From positions 1-31,643 of the forward strand of contig JAFZXR010000057.1 in assembly GCA_017616675.1 (NCBI GenBank): a stretch of 31,643 nucleotides of DNA. The letters are read 5' to 3'. Positions 17,476-25,148 of this stretch are shown here, piece by piece. The notes under the pieces are model-generated. The model was not told where the DNA came from. It was given only the letters and a program-made list of their open reading frames with translations, and searched no databases. Numbering within the stretch: position 1 is the stretch's first letter; each line of letters opens with the position of its first letter. The stretch is from Bacteroidales bacterium. GTDB lineage: Bacteria > Bacteroidota > Bacteroidia > Bacteroidales > F082. The translations under genes and the position numbers were made by a program.

Positions 17476-19326
17476 TTAATATCTTACTCGCTTTCCGTAT
17501 TTTTTCTCGGGGCGTTCCTTCTCGCGCGCTTTCTTTCTTGAAACCTTCTTATCCCTTTTATCTTTCTTATCCTTTTTATCAGCGGAGCGTTTATCCTTTT
17601 TCTCCTTCTTCTCCTTTAAATCGCGGTCACGTCGACGGCGCTCCTCGTGGAAGCTGTCGTGAGACTTTTTCTCTTGTTTCGGCCTGTCGGTTTTCTTTTC
17701 TTTCGGTTTGGGCTCCCCAGTTGTGATTTCGACGCGAATTCCTTCGGTGTTCTTGGTCGGGTCGGCGAAGCAATCGACGATGAATTGGGCCTTAGCGCCG
17801 TCGACGGCTACAAACGAGAAGTTCTCCATCAGGTCGATATGCCCGATCTCGATGTCGTTGGTGCCGGTCACATCGTTGATGCGCCCGATGAGCGAGTTAG
17901 GCTTGATATGGTCGCGCTTGCCCATGCCGAAGAAGAGACGAACCATGTGCGAGTCGTCGTGCACCTTCTTTTCCTTCTTCTCTTTCTTGCCACTGTCTTT
18001 GCTGTCGTCGATATTCAGATCTTTAGCGTCTTTGTAATAATCCAAAAATCTATTGAAATTCAACGCCACCACGCGTGTTATCAGCTCTTCGCGGGTGAGC
18101 CAGCTGAGTTTTTTGAACACCACCGGCAGGTAGTCGTCGATGTCGTCGCGCATGATGTCGACCTTCTCGAGGTTGTCGATATGGCGGAACAGCTGTTTTT
18201 CGCAAACCTGCTGTGCCGTCGGGATGAGGCAGCGCTCCATCGGCTGTCCGAGCTGTTTCTCAATGGCTTTGATCTTATGTTTCTCCTTCTGGTGCACCAA
18301 GCTGATGCAGATGCCGGTCTTGTCGGCGCGTCCCGTACGGCCGCTTCGATGCACGTAGGTGTCGATGTCGTCGGGGAGATTATAATTAATAATGTGTGTC
18401 AGGTTGTTGACGTCAAGGCCTCGGGCGGCCACGTCGGTAGCCACCAGAATCTGCGTAAACCCTTGGCGGAAGTGGTTCATCACAAGGTCGCGTTGAGCTT
18501 GTGAGAGGTCGCCGTGCAGCGAAGCGGCGTTGTATCCGTCGTGGATGAGGTTGTCGGCAACGTCTTGAGTCTCAAGCTTGGTGCGGCAGAACACGATGCC
18601 GTAAATCGACGGGTAATAGTCAATCAAACGTTTCAAAGCGAGATATCTGTCGCTGGCTTTAATCATGTAATAGTTATGGCGCACATTCGCCGTGCCCGAG
18701 TTTTTCTGTCCGATGCTGATGCGCACAGGGTCTTTCATGTATTTGTTCAAGATTTGCTCCACCTCGGCAGGCATGGTGGCTGAGAAAAGCAGAGTGTTCT
18801 TGTCTTCAGGCATATATTCCAAGATGGCGTCGACGTCTTCCTGGAATCCCATGTCGAGCATCTCGTCGGCCTCGTCCAAAACCATCCACTGCACGTTACT
18901 GAAGTCGATGCGGTTGCGACGAATCATATCCTGCAGTCGACCCGGCGTCGCCACGATGATCTGCGGCTTCTTGGCCAGACTCTTAAACTGAACCTCGATG
19001 CTGGCGCCGCCATACACCGGCACAATCATGATCTCGGGGATGTATTTCGCATAGCTGAGCAGGTCTTTCGTGATCTGCATGCATAGCTCGCGCGTCGGAC
19101 ATAAAATCAAGGCCTGGACGCTGCGGTTTTTCGGGTCGATATTCTGCAAAAGCGGCAATCCGAAGGCGGCTGTCTTGCCTGTTCCGGTTTGCGCAAGTCC
19201 CACTAAATCAGTGCGTTGCGATAATAAAACGGGCAGAACCTCGGCCTGTATCGGCATAGGCTCCTTAAATCCTAATTCATCTATTGCCTTTAGGATTGCA
19301 GGGTTTAAATTGAAATCTTGAAACAT
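17476..19326 (-). CDS. deaD: DEAD-box RNA helicase with C-terminal RNA-binding domain
   Basis: 616-residue ATP-dependent RNA helicase. Motifs in order: Q-motif (MFQDFNLNPAILKAIDELGF ... MPIQ), Walker A AQTGTGKTAA, PTREL, GG (YGGASI), TPGR, DEAD in VLDEADEMLDMGF, SAT in LLFSATM, then the second RecA domain with ATDVAARGLDV and HRSGRTGRADKTG. A DbpA-type RNA-binding domain follows (about 465-540, MVRLFFGMGKRDHIKPNSLIG) and a highly basic Lys/Arg/Asp/Glu-rich tail (about 550-616). This organisation resembles CsdA/DeaD and DbpA, which act in ribosome assembly and cold-shock mRNA remodelling. I use the ATG at 19326 (MFQDFNLNP), where homologues begin. Its promoter overlaps that of the divergent lipoprotein gene. 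Confidence 0.94.
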   Translation of the reverse strand: MFQDFNLNPAILKAIDELGFKEPMPIQAEVLPVLLSQRTDLVGLAQTGTGKTAAFGLPLLQNIDPKNRSVQALILCPTRELCMQITKDLLSYAKYIPEIMIVPVYGGASIEVQFKSLAKKPQIIVATPGRLQDMIRRNRIDFSNVQWMVLDEADEMLDMGFQEDVDAILEYMPEDKNTLLFSATMPAEVEQILNKYMKDPVRISIGQKNSGTANVRHNYYMIKASDRYLALKRLIDYYPSIYGIVFCRTKLETQDVADNLIHDGYNAASLHGDLSQAQRDLVMNHFRQGFTQILVATDVAARGLDVNNLTHIINYNLPDDIDTYVHRSGRTGRADKTGICISLVHQKEKHKIKAIEKQLGQPMERCLIPTAQQVCEKQLFRHIDNLEKVDIMRDDIDDYLPVVFKKLSWLTREELITRVVALNFNRFLDYYKDAKDLNIDDSKDSGKKEKKEKKVHDDSHMVRLFFGMGKRDHIKPNSLIGRINDVTGTNDIEIGHIDLMENFSFVAVDGAKAQFIVDCFADPTKNTEGIRVEITTGEPKPKEKKTDRPKQEKKSHDSFHEERRRRDRDLKEKKEKKDKRSADKKDKKDKRDKKVSRKKAREKERPEKKYGKRVRY

Positions 19327-19340
19327 AGATTGATTTTGAG

Positions 19341-19372
19341 GTTGCAAAATTACAAAAAATATGCTATCTTTG
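19341..19372 (+). promoter_or_regulatory. Promoter for the serine hydrolase lipoprotein gene
   Basis: GTTG (19341-19344), a 20-base spacer and TATCTTTG (19365-19372), a perfect TAnnTTTG, stand 20 bases before the ATG at 19393. The spacer contains the -7 element of the opposite-strand helicase promoter. Confidence 0.65.
19345..19352 (-). promoter_or_regulatory. Promoter -7 element for the DEAD-box helicase gene
   Basis: The minus strand reads TAATTTTG (complement of 19345-19352), a perfect TAnnTTTG, 18 bases before the helicase ATG at 19326. The -33 element is not consensus. Confidence 0.55.
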
Positions 19373-19392
19373 CAGTGATTTTTTGTAAGATA

Positions 19393-20646
19393 ATGAAAAC
19401 GAGATATTTAATAGTTTTTCTTGTATTATTTTTAGCGTCTTGCACCTCCGAAAATGACGGTTTTACGCCTAAGGAAGTCGAAAGCTGGCCTGTCGTGAAC
19501 GTCGATTCCATTTTCATAGATCTCGATAAGCCGATTCTTGAGAAAAAAGAGGCTCAAATCGACAAGACTTTACAGAATCTGAAGAAAAAGACCAATTTCA
19601 ACGGCACTGTCTTATTCGCCGAAAAGGGTAGGATAGTCCTCGAAAAGTCGTATGGCGTCAAGGATTTGCGTATCCGTAAGGGCGAGATAGACGTTAAAGA
19701 CGTGTTTCAGCTGAGCTCTGTCTCGAAAATGTTCACCGCCGAGGCCATCATGATTCTGAAAACCCGCGGATTGCTTGATTATGACGAAGATATCAGAACT
19801 TATATCCCTGAGTTTCCTTACGAAGGTATCACCGTTAGGATGCTGCTGACGCACCGCTCGGGATTGTCGCGCTACGAGACACTGGCCGACAACAACTGGC
19901 CCGATAAGAAGGTGCCTTTCACCAACGAAGACATGATTCAGTATTATGTAAAATATAAGCCCAATCCATATTTCAAGCCCGACAACGGTTTCCATTATTG
20001 CAACGTGAATTACGCTTTGCTGGCGAGCATAGTGGAGCGCGTCTCCGGCAAGTCGTTTGTCGACTTTATGCGCGAAGAGGTGTTCGACGCCATCGGGATG
20101 CAGAGCTCGTATATCTACGACATGCCGACCGACACTCTGGTCTCGACCTACCTTCCGAACTGCGTCCAGGGCTATTATGTCGGCCGTCGTCGTCCGCGTC
20201 AGGCGCAAAACGAGTATCTCAACGGTGTGAAAGGCGATAAAATCATGTTTTCCAACGTCGGTGACATGTACCGTTTCAAGGTCGCCCTCGACTATGGATT
20301 GTTAGTGCCTGATAGCATTCAGGAAGAGGCGTTTAAGCCCGGAAGTCCTAAGTTTTCAAAGCGGAAAGACAACTACGGATTCGGCTGGCGCATCTCCCGA
20401 AAGTATCCCGACTGTTACTATCATTACGGCTGGTGGAAGGGCTACCGTTCGTTCTTTATGTTCGACAAAGTCAACGATCGCACCATCATCGTTCTCACCA
20501 ACACCGACAAAGGTCCAAATTCCGATGTTTTCTGGAAGTTGTTGAAAGACAATACTTTACAACTTGCTCCGGCCTCCGTCAACATTTCTGAGATGGAGCT
20601 GGAAAACAACCTCAGATATCCTTATTCGTCATACCGACTCCGCTGA
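19393..20646 (+). CDS. Serine hydrolase lipoprotein (class C beta-lactamase-like fold)
   Basis: 417-residue predicted lipoprotein; the signal peptide ends LASC (lipidated Cys at 17) followed by TSENDGF. The catalytic domain (about 50-380) has the beta-lactamase/DD-peptidase signatures: nucleophile S109 in S-V-S-K (K112), Y202-x-N204 in HYCNVNYALL, and a late YHYGWWKG block in place of KTG. LTHRSGLSRYE and VSGKSFVDFMREEVFDAIGM are typical of the broad family (PF00144), which includes esterases, peptidases and cell-wall enzymes, so activity on beta-lactams should not be assumed. I use the ATG at 19393 because it lies after the promoter and begins a clean signal peptide; the frame is open to 19318. 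It overlaps the converging regulator gene by 18 bases. Confidence 0.88.
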   Translation: MKTRYLIVFLVLFLASCTSENDGFTPKEVESWPVVNVDSIFIDLDKPILEKKEAQIDKTLQNLKKKTNFNGTVLFAEKGRIVLEKSYGVKDLRIRKGEIDVKDVFQLSSVSKMFTAEAIMILKTRGLLDYDEDIRTYIPEFPYEGITVRMLLTHRSGLSRYETLADNNWPDKKVPFTNEDMIQYYVKYKPNPYFKPDNGFHYCNVNYALLASIVERVSGKSFVDFMREEVFDAIGMQSSYIYDMPTDTLVSTYLPNCVQGYYVGRRRPRQAQNEYLNGVKGDKIMFSNVGDMYRFKVALDYGLLVPDSIQEEAFKPGSPKFSKRKDNYGFGWRISRKYPDCYYHYGWWKGYRSFFMFDKVNDRTIIVLTNTDKGPNSDVFWKLLKDNTLQLAPASVNISEMELENNLRYPYSSYRLR

Positions 20647-21336
20647 CGGGCCAAGCACCACGAGTTTATAACCCACGGCGTGCACGTTCTCGAGGTACAC
20701 GCAGTCGTCTTTGCGTAGCATCCGTCGCAGGCGGCCTATGTAAACGTCCATATTACGGGCATTGAAGTAGTTGTCGCTTTTCCACACGCGTTTCAGCGCC
20801 ACCGACCGCTCGACAACACGGTTTTTGTATTCAAAAAGCAGAAAAAGAAGCTCTAACTCCTTCTTAGTCAGTTTCTTTTCTTGTCCGTTGAAGATAAGAG
20901 TGTGATGTAATGTGTCGAGGGTATAGCCGCCGAACTTGTAGATGTGCAGCCGTTTTTCGTTGGTTTTAGCTCTGTTGGATATCGCCTGGATCCTCAAGCC
21001 GAGCTCTTCCATGCTGAACGGACGAGTGATGAAGTCGTCGGCACCGACGTTGAATCCTTTGATTACCTCGATTTGATGCGTCTCGGCGCCTAAAAATACA
21101 ATCGGGATGTCACGGTTGCGTTTCTTAATTTCTCGAGCCAGGTCGTAGCCGTTGATAATTGGCAAATTGACATCAAGGAGGGCAAAGTCGAAGCGTTCCT
21201 TGCGAAAGCTCTGCAAAGCCTCTTCTCCGTCGAAACATAAGGCGACGGAATAACCACGGGTGACAAGGTAGTTTTTTGTGATTGAAGCAATTTCCTTGTC
21301 ATGTTCTGCGAACAGAATTCTAAAAGTTTTGAACAT
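20629..21336 (-). CDS. OmpR-family response regulator with a degenerate receiver domain
   Basis: 235-residue two-domain regulator: receiver (about 5-120) and winged-helix DNA-binding domain (about 135-230; KKLTKKELELLFLLFEYKN, RNMDVYIGRLRRMLRKD, NVHAVGYKLVV). It resembles RprY of Bacteroides and Porphyromonas. The phospho-acceptor D55 (LLDVNLP) and an acidic pair E11/D13 are present, but the conserved Thr/Ser switch is Gly (G83 in VFLGAET) and the conserved Lys is Arg (R105 in ITRPFS). The phosphorylation switch may therefore be weakened or absent. No histidine kinase is adjacent, so it is an orphan here. It converges on the lipoprotein gene with an 18-base overlap. Targets unknown. Confidence 0.92.
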   Translation of the reverse strand: MFKTFRILFAEHDKEIASITKNYLVTRGYSVALCFDGEEALQSFRKERFDFALLDVNLPIINGYDLAREIKKRNRDIPIVFLGAETHQIEVIKGFNVGADDFITRPFSMEELGLRIQAISNRAKTNEKRLHIYKFGGYTLDTLHHTLIFNGQEKKLTKKELELLFLLFEYKNRVVERSVALKRVWKSDNYFNARNMDVYIGRLRRMLRKDDCVYLENVHAVGYKLVVLGPSAESV

Positions 21337-21357
21337 AGTAATTAATTTTTTGCTTCA

Positions 21358-21365
21358 CAAAATTA
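21358..21365 (-). promoter_or_regulatory. Promoter -7 element for the orphan response regulator
   Basis: The minus strand reads TAATTTTG (complement of 21358-21365), a perfect TAnnTTTG, 21 bases before the ATG. Upstream DNA is very A+T rich with no clear -33 element. The stretch 21366-21477 holds nothing else I can recognise. Confidence 0.5.
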
Positions 21366-21477
21366 GAATACCGATATTTTTTTAAAAAATTTTAGACCTC
21401 TAAATCATTCATTATTAGTCATTTTTAACACAACTTGCATTTTTTTGGAAGAAATCTAAAAATTTTTTTACAATTTT

Positions 21478-21511
21478 TTTGCGCTGATATTAAAAAAAAG
21501 TTGTATTTTTG
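21478..21511 (+). promoter_or_regulatory. Strong promoter of the candidate RNA before pgi
   Basis: TTTG (21478-21481), a 22-base spacer and TATTTTTG (21504-21511). The downstream part, AAAAGTTGTATTTTTGC plus a purine and GTGCG, is shared with the tRNA-Pro promoter at 31066-31087, which suggests a stable-RNA-class promoter. Confidence 0.75.
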
Positions 21512-21516
21512 CAGTG

Positions 21517-21637
21517 CGTAACGATGTACATCCATAGTTACCCATCCGGGTAATTTACATTGTTCGTAAAAGGTTTCATAAATTTTGGTTTTTGGTTCTG
21601 GAGACCGTCCACGCTCAATGGACGGTCTCTTTTTTTG
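21517..21637 (+). ncRNA. Candidate structured small RNA or pgi leader, about 120 nt
   Basis: Between a strong promoter and a perfect terminator lies a folded region without an open frame. An outer helix pairs AACGATGTA (21520-21528) with TACATTGTT (21556-21564), extendable by three more pairs past a bulged T (21515-21518 with 21565-21568). An inner helix pairs AGTTACCC (21536-21543) with GGGTAATT (21548-21555), with tetraloop ATCC. The helices are joined by a seven-base bulge CATCCAT on the 5' side only. A 32-base unpaired T/G-rich linker leads to the terminator. GTAAC (21518-21522) could alternatively pair with GTTAC (21537-21541), so two folds compete. It is not a 6S, SRP or tmRNA that I recognise. 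It could be a free small RNA or a regulatory leader of pgi, whose ATG is 65 bases past the terminator. Confidence 0.6.
21601..21636 (+). terminator. Intrinsic terminator of the candidate RNA
   Basis: GAGACCGTCCA (21601-21611) and TGGACGGTCTC (21619-21629) form a perfect 11-pair stem with loop CGCTCAA, followed by seven T (21630-21636). It is the strongest hairpin in the window. Confidence 0.92.
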
Positions 21638-21701
21638 TGCATTTTTTAGCGATATTGAAGAAAAAATCGTATCTTCGCAAAAAATTAAAACCTCAAAAGT
21701 C

Positions 21702-23015
21702 ATGACAGATATCAAAGTTGAATTAGGACATGCCAAAGGCTTTCCTGCTGATTATCAAGCGGATAAATATTTCAAGACCATCTATTCGCGCACAGGAGCC
21801 GGCAACGATTTCCTCGGATGGGTCAACCTTCCGTCGTCGATAACCCCCGATTTTATTAAGGATGTGAAGGCCAAGGCCGAAGAGCTCCGCAAGAAGTCGG
21901 AAGTGTTTGTGGTGGTGGGCATCGGCGGCTCATATCTCGGCGCACGCGCTGTCATCGAGGCGCTGTCGAACCATTTCGAGCATCTCGTCGACACTGGTAA
22001 CCCGAAGATCATCTACGCAGGTCATAACATGAGTGAGGATTATATGTCGGATCTCATCAAACTTTTGGACAAGAAAGACTATTCGATGACTGTCATCTCG
22101 AAGTCGGGAACGACTACCGAACCCGCGGTGGCATTCAGGATTCTGAAGAACCATATCGAGAAGAAATATGGCAAGGCGGAGGCGAAGACGCGTATCGTGG
22201 CCATTACCGACAAGGCTAAGGGCGCGCTGAAGGTGCTGTCTGACAGTGAGGGTTATAAGACGTATGTGGTGCCTGACGATGTCGGCGGACGTTATTCTGT
22301 CTTGACACCTGTGGGCTTGCTGCCGATAGCAGTGGCAGGCGTCGATATAGAGAAACTCGTGGCTGGCGCTCAGCTGATGGAGAAGTATTGCGTTGATAAT
22401 CAAAATAATAACAACGTTGCGGCACTATATGCTATGGCTCGTCAAGCTTTGTATCATGCCGGAAAGACCAACGAGATTCTGGTGAACTACGAGCCGCGTC
22501 TGTGCTACTTCAGCGAGTGGTGGAAACAGCTCTATGGTGAGAGCGAAGGCAAAGACGGCAAGGGCACATTCCCGGCCAGCGTCACCTTCACCACAGATCT
22601 GCACTCGATGGGACAATACATACAGGAAGGCCTGCGCAACCTCATGGAGACCGTCATCAGCGTTGAGAATCCCGCAAATGAAGTCAGGATTCCTGCCGAT
22701 GAGGCCAACCTCGACCAGATGAACTACATCGCTGGCCGGCGTCTCAACGAGGTGAACCAGACCGCTGAAAAAGCAACGATACTGGCTCATGTCGACGGCG
22801 GCGTGCCTAACATCCGCATCGTCATCCCGCGAATCGACGCACACGTGCTCGGACAGCTTATCTACTTCTTCGAGATGGGATGCGCGCTGAGTGGCTACAT
22901 GCTCGGAGTCAACCCGTTCAACCAGCCCGGCGTGGAGGCATATAAGAAGAATATGTTCGCGCTTCTCGGCAAACCGGGATATGAAGAACTGAGAGAGAAA
23001 CTTTTGAAAAGATAA
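21702..23015 (+). CDS. pgi: Glucose-6-phosphate isomerase
   Basis: 437-residue cytosolic enzyme interconverting glucose 6-phosphate and fructose 6-phosphate. Signature blocks: [16 protein letters not shown] (substrate phosphate loop), [32 protein letters not shown], the catalytic glutamate region [12 protein letters not shown], and the C-terminal [23 protein letters not shown]. The length is that of the short bacterial form found in Bacteroidota and Firmicutes. I use the ATG at 21702 ([14 protein letters not shown]); the frame is open to 21585, but the extra codons run through the terminator. A -7-like TATCTTCG at 21670-21677 may give it its own promoter besides any read-through from the RNA region. 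Confidence 0.96.
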   Translation: MTDIKVELGHAKGFPADYQADKYFKTIYSRTGAGNDFLGWVNLPSSITPDFIKDVKAKAEELRKKSEVFVVVGIGGSYLGARAVIEALSNHFEHLVDTGNPKIIYAGHNMSEDYMSDLIKLLDKKDYSMTVISKSGTTTEPAVAFRILKNHIEKKYGKAEAKTRIVAITDKAKGALKVLSDSEGYKTYVVPDDVGGRYSVLTPVGLLPIAVAGVDIEKLVAGAQLMEKYCVDNQNNNNVAALYAMARQALYHAGKTNEILVNYEPRLCYFSEWWKQLYGESEGKDGKGTFPASVTFTTDLHSMGQYIQEGLRNLMETVISVENPANEVRIPADEANLDQMNYIAGRRLNEVNQTAEKATILAHVDGGVPNIRIVIPRIDAHVLGQLIYFFEMGCALSGYMLGVNPFNQPGVEAYKKNMFALLGKPGYEELREKLLKR

Positions 23016-23017
23016 AA

Positions 23018-23057
23018 TCGTCATTTCGACTGAAGCGAAGCGAAATGGAGAAATCTC
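23018..23057. repeat. Dispersed repeat copy between pgi and the U32 gene
   Basis: CGTCATTTCGACTGAA (23019-23034), then the tandem AGCGA-AGCGA (about 23033-23043) and GGAGAAATCTC (23047-23057), begins four bases after the pgi stop. The first 16 bases are identical to 311-326. The repeat covers the upstream ATG (23045) of the following gene. Confidence 0.65.
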
Positions 23058-23059
23058 CG

Positions 23060-24319
23060 ATGAACTACAACGACATTGAAATCATGGCTCCGGTGGGCTC
23101 GTACGAAGCCCTGGCAGCAGCGATACAAGCTGGCGCTGGAAGCGTGTACTTCGGCATCGGCAAGCTCAACATGCGGTCGAAGTCGACGAAAAACTTCACG
23201 CTCGACGACCTGCATACCATCTCCGAGACATGTCACGCTCACGGCGTGAAGAGCTATGTCACAGTAAACACTGTGGTTTTCGACGAGGAGATGGACGAGA
23301 TGCATGCGCTGCTCGACGCCATCAAAGCCAACAACATCTCCGCCATCATCGCCTCCGACCAGAGCGTGATACAATACGCCCGAAAGATAGGCGTGGAGGT
23401 TCACATGTCGACACAATGCAACATCACCAACATCGAGGCGGTGAAGTACTATTCGCAGTTTGCCGACGTGATGGTGACGGCCCGCGAGCTCAACATCAAT
23501 CAGGTGAAACATATCACCGAAGAGATTGAACGTCAGCATATTACGGGTCCAAATGGCGAGCTGGTGCGCATCGAGGTGTTCTGTCACGGAGCACTGTGCA
23601 TGGCGGTGTCGGGTAAGTGCTATCTCAGTCTGGATAACTTCGGAACCAGCGCCAATCGTGGTGCCTGTGTGCAGCCATGTCGTCGTGGCTACGAGGTTAC
23701 CGACCGCGATAAAGAAATCACGTTAGCCATTGAGAATGAATATATTATGTCGCCTAAAGACCTCTGTACCTTGCCATTTTTGGACAAGGTTTTAGCAGCC
23801 GGCGTCAAAGTGCTGAAGATCGAAGGCCGCGGCCGTTCTCCGGAATATACCAAGGTGACGGTGGGCGTGTACCGCGAGGCTGTCGACGCTATCAACGAGG
23901 GCTCCTTCAGCGCGGAGAAGGCCGCGGCCTGGGTCGAGCGACTGCGGAGCGTCTACAACCGCGACTTCTGGGATGGCTATTATCTTGGCCGTAAGATGGG
24001 CGAGTGGACCAAGAAATACGGATCGCAAGCCACCAAGACGAAGCTCTTCATCGGCACGATAACCAATTTCTTCGCAAAAATTAACGTGGCGGAGATCCGC
24101 ATGGAGACACACGAACTCAACGTGGGCGACGAAATCATGATAATCGGTCCGACGACAGGCGTCTACGAAGACACCGTGAAAGAGATTCGAGTCGACTTAG
24201 AACCTGTTAATCAGACAGTTAAGGGCGAGCTCTGCTCCATTCCGGCACACGACATTGTGCGGCGCGGCGATAAGGTTTATAAGATTATTGAAGCGACAGA
24301 CGACGATGCAACACTTTAA
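23060..24319 (+). CDS. U32 family protein (probable tRNA 5-hydroxyuridine synthesis, TrhP-like)
   Basis: 419-residue cytosolic protein of peptidase family U32. The N-terminal TIM-barrel part has IMAPVGSYEALAAAIQAGAGSVYFG and LNMRSKSTKNF; the family signature is EVFCHGALCMAVSGKCYLS followed by RGACVQPCRRGY, whose four cysteines are the likely iron-sulfur ligands, and a beta-barrel C-terminal domain (about 325-419) follows. U32 members without proteolysis evidence, such as TrhP (YegQ), hydroxylate tRNA wobble uridine using prephenate, which is the likeliest role. I choose the ATG at 23060 (MNYNDIEIMAPVGSYE): family members start there, and the ATG at 23045 is part of a dispersed repeat whose GGAG may serve as ribosome site. 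It overlaps the PHP gene by 14 bases. Confidence 0.88.
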   Translation: MNYNDIEIMAPVGSYEALAAAIQAGAGSVYFGIGKLNMRSKSTKNFTLDDLHTISETCHAHGVKSYVTVNTVVFDEEMDEMHALLDAIKANNISAIIASDQSVIQYARKIGVEVHMSTQCNITNIEAVKYYSQFADVMVTARELNINQVKHITEEIERQHITGPNGELVRIEVFCHGALCMAVSGKCYLSLDNFGTSANRGACVQPCRRGYEVTDRDKEITLAIENEYIMSPKDLCTLPFLDKVLAAGVKVLKIEGRGRSPEYTKVTVGVYREAVDAINEGSFSAEKAAAWVERLRSVYNRDFWDGYYLGRKMGEWTKKYGSQATKTKLFIGTITNFFAKINVAEIRMETHELNVGDEIMIIGPTTGVYEDTVKEIRVDLEPVNQTVKGELCSIPAHDIVRRGDKVYKIIEATDDDATL

Positions 24320-25148
24320 TTTACATACACATAGCACCTATTCCGACGGCAAGTCGCCGATGGAGGACACCGTGGCCGAAGCCATCAGTCAGGGCATGCA
24401 CACCCTCGGCTTCTCCGACCACTCCAGCGTGCCGTTCCAGAGCCGCGTCTCCATCCCGATGGATAAGAATGAGGAATATGTTAATCATCTTAAAGAATTG
24501 AAAATCAAATATTTAGATAAGATAAACATCCTTTCTTCAATGGAGATGGAGTTTATCCCTGGAATAGTTGTCGATTTTCAAAAGACAAAAAGAGATTATA
24601 ACCTCGATTACCTTATCGGATCGGTACATCTGGTGGGCAAAACGCCTGATACTCTTTGGTTTATCGACGGCAAAAGTACCGAGCCGTACGACGAAGGACT
24701 GAAAAAATACTTCGACGGCGACATCCGCAAAGGCGTCCGCGCTTATTTCGACCAGGAAAATGAGATGATTGAGACCGAAAAGTTCGACATCATCGGGCAT
24801 TTCGACAAGGTGAAGATGAATGCGCGCGGCCGTTATTTCCACGAAGATGAGAAATGGTATCAGGATATGGTTCTCGAGACCCTGGACCTCATCAAACAGC
24901 ACGATTTGATAGTCGAAATCAACACTCGAGGCCTCTACAAGCAGCGTTACAACGGTTTTTACCCTTCGGAATGGCTGCTGCCACGCATGAAAGCGATGAA
25001 TGTGCCGGTTTTGATCAGCTCCGACTCGCATCAATATTGGGAACTAACTTATTTCTTCAAAGAAGCCGAAGAAGCGCTGAAAGCCGTGGGTTACAAGGCC
25101 ACGATGTGCTTCAAAGACGGCCAATGGCACGAGGAGGCGTTGCAATGA
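24306..25148 (+). CDS. PHP-domain phosphoesterase (histidinol-phosphatase-like)
   Basis: 280-residue metal-dependent phosphoesterase. PHP motifs in order: LHTHSTYSDGKSP (motif I), GFSDHSS, SMEMEFIPG, IGSVH, IGHFDKVK, EINTRG and SSDSHQY, together giving the histidine, aspartate and glutamate ligands of a trinuclear metal site. The overall pattern fits the HisK/HisJ histidinol-phosphate phosphatase group, although no other histidine gene is nearby and the substrate could be another phosphate ester. I use the ATG at 24306, because MQHFNLHTHST matches the family; the frame is open upstream to 24255. It overlaps the U32 stop by 14 bases and the next start by four bases (ATGA), indicating translational coupling. 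Confidence 0.88.
   Translation: MQHFNLHTHSTYSDGKSPMEDTVAEAISQGMHTLGFSDHSSVPFQSRVSIPMDKNEEYVNHLKELKIKYLDKINILSSMEMEFIPGIVVDFQKTKRDYNLDYLIGSVHLVGKTPDTLWFIDGKSTEPYDEGLKKYFDGDIRKGVRAYFDQENEMIETEKFDIIGHFDKVKMNARGRYFHEDEKWYQDMVLETLDLIKQHDLIVEINTRGLYKQRYNGFYPSEWLLPRMKAMNVPVLISSDSHQYWELTYFFKEAEEALKAVGYKATMCFKDGQWHEEALQ

Noticed and set aside
19393..20646. Calling the serine hydrolase an antibiotic-resistance beta-lactamase
   Set aside because: The SxxK and YxN motifs are shared by many esterases and peptidases, and the KTG motif is replaced; resistance cannot be inferred.
21517..21637. Candidate RNA as 6S or SRP RNA
   Set aside because: It is too short for 6S and has no long central bubble; the SRP GGAA tetraloop and asymmetric-loop sequence are missing.
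21585..21701. N-terminal extension of pgi by 39 codons
   Set aside because: The extension is translated from the terminator hairpin and T-run; homologues begin at the ATG at 21702.
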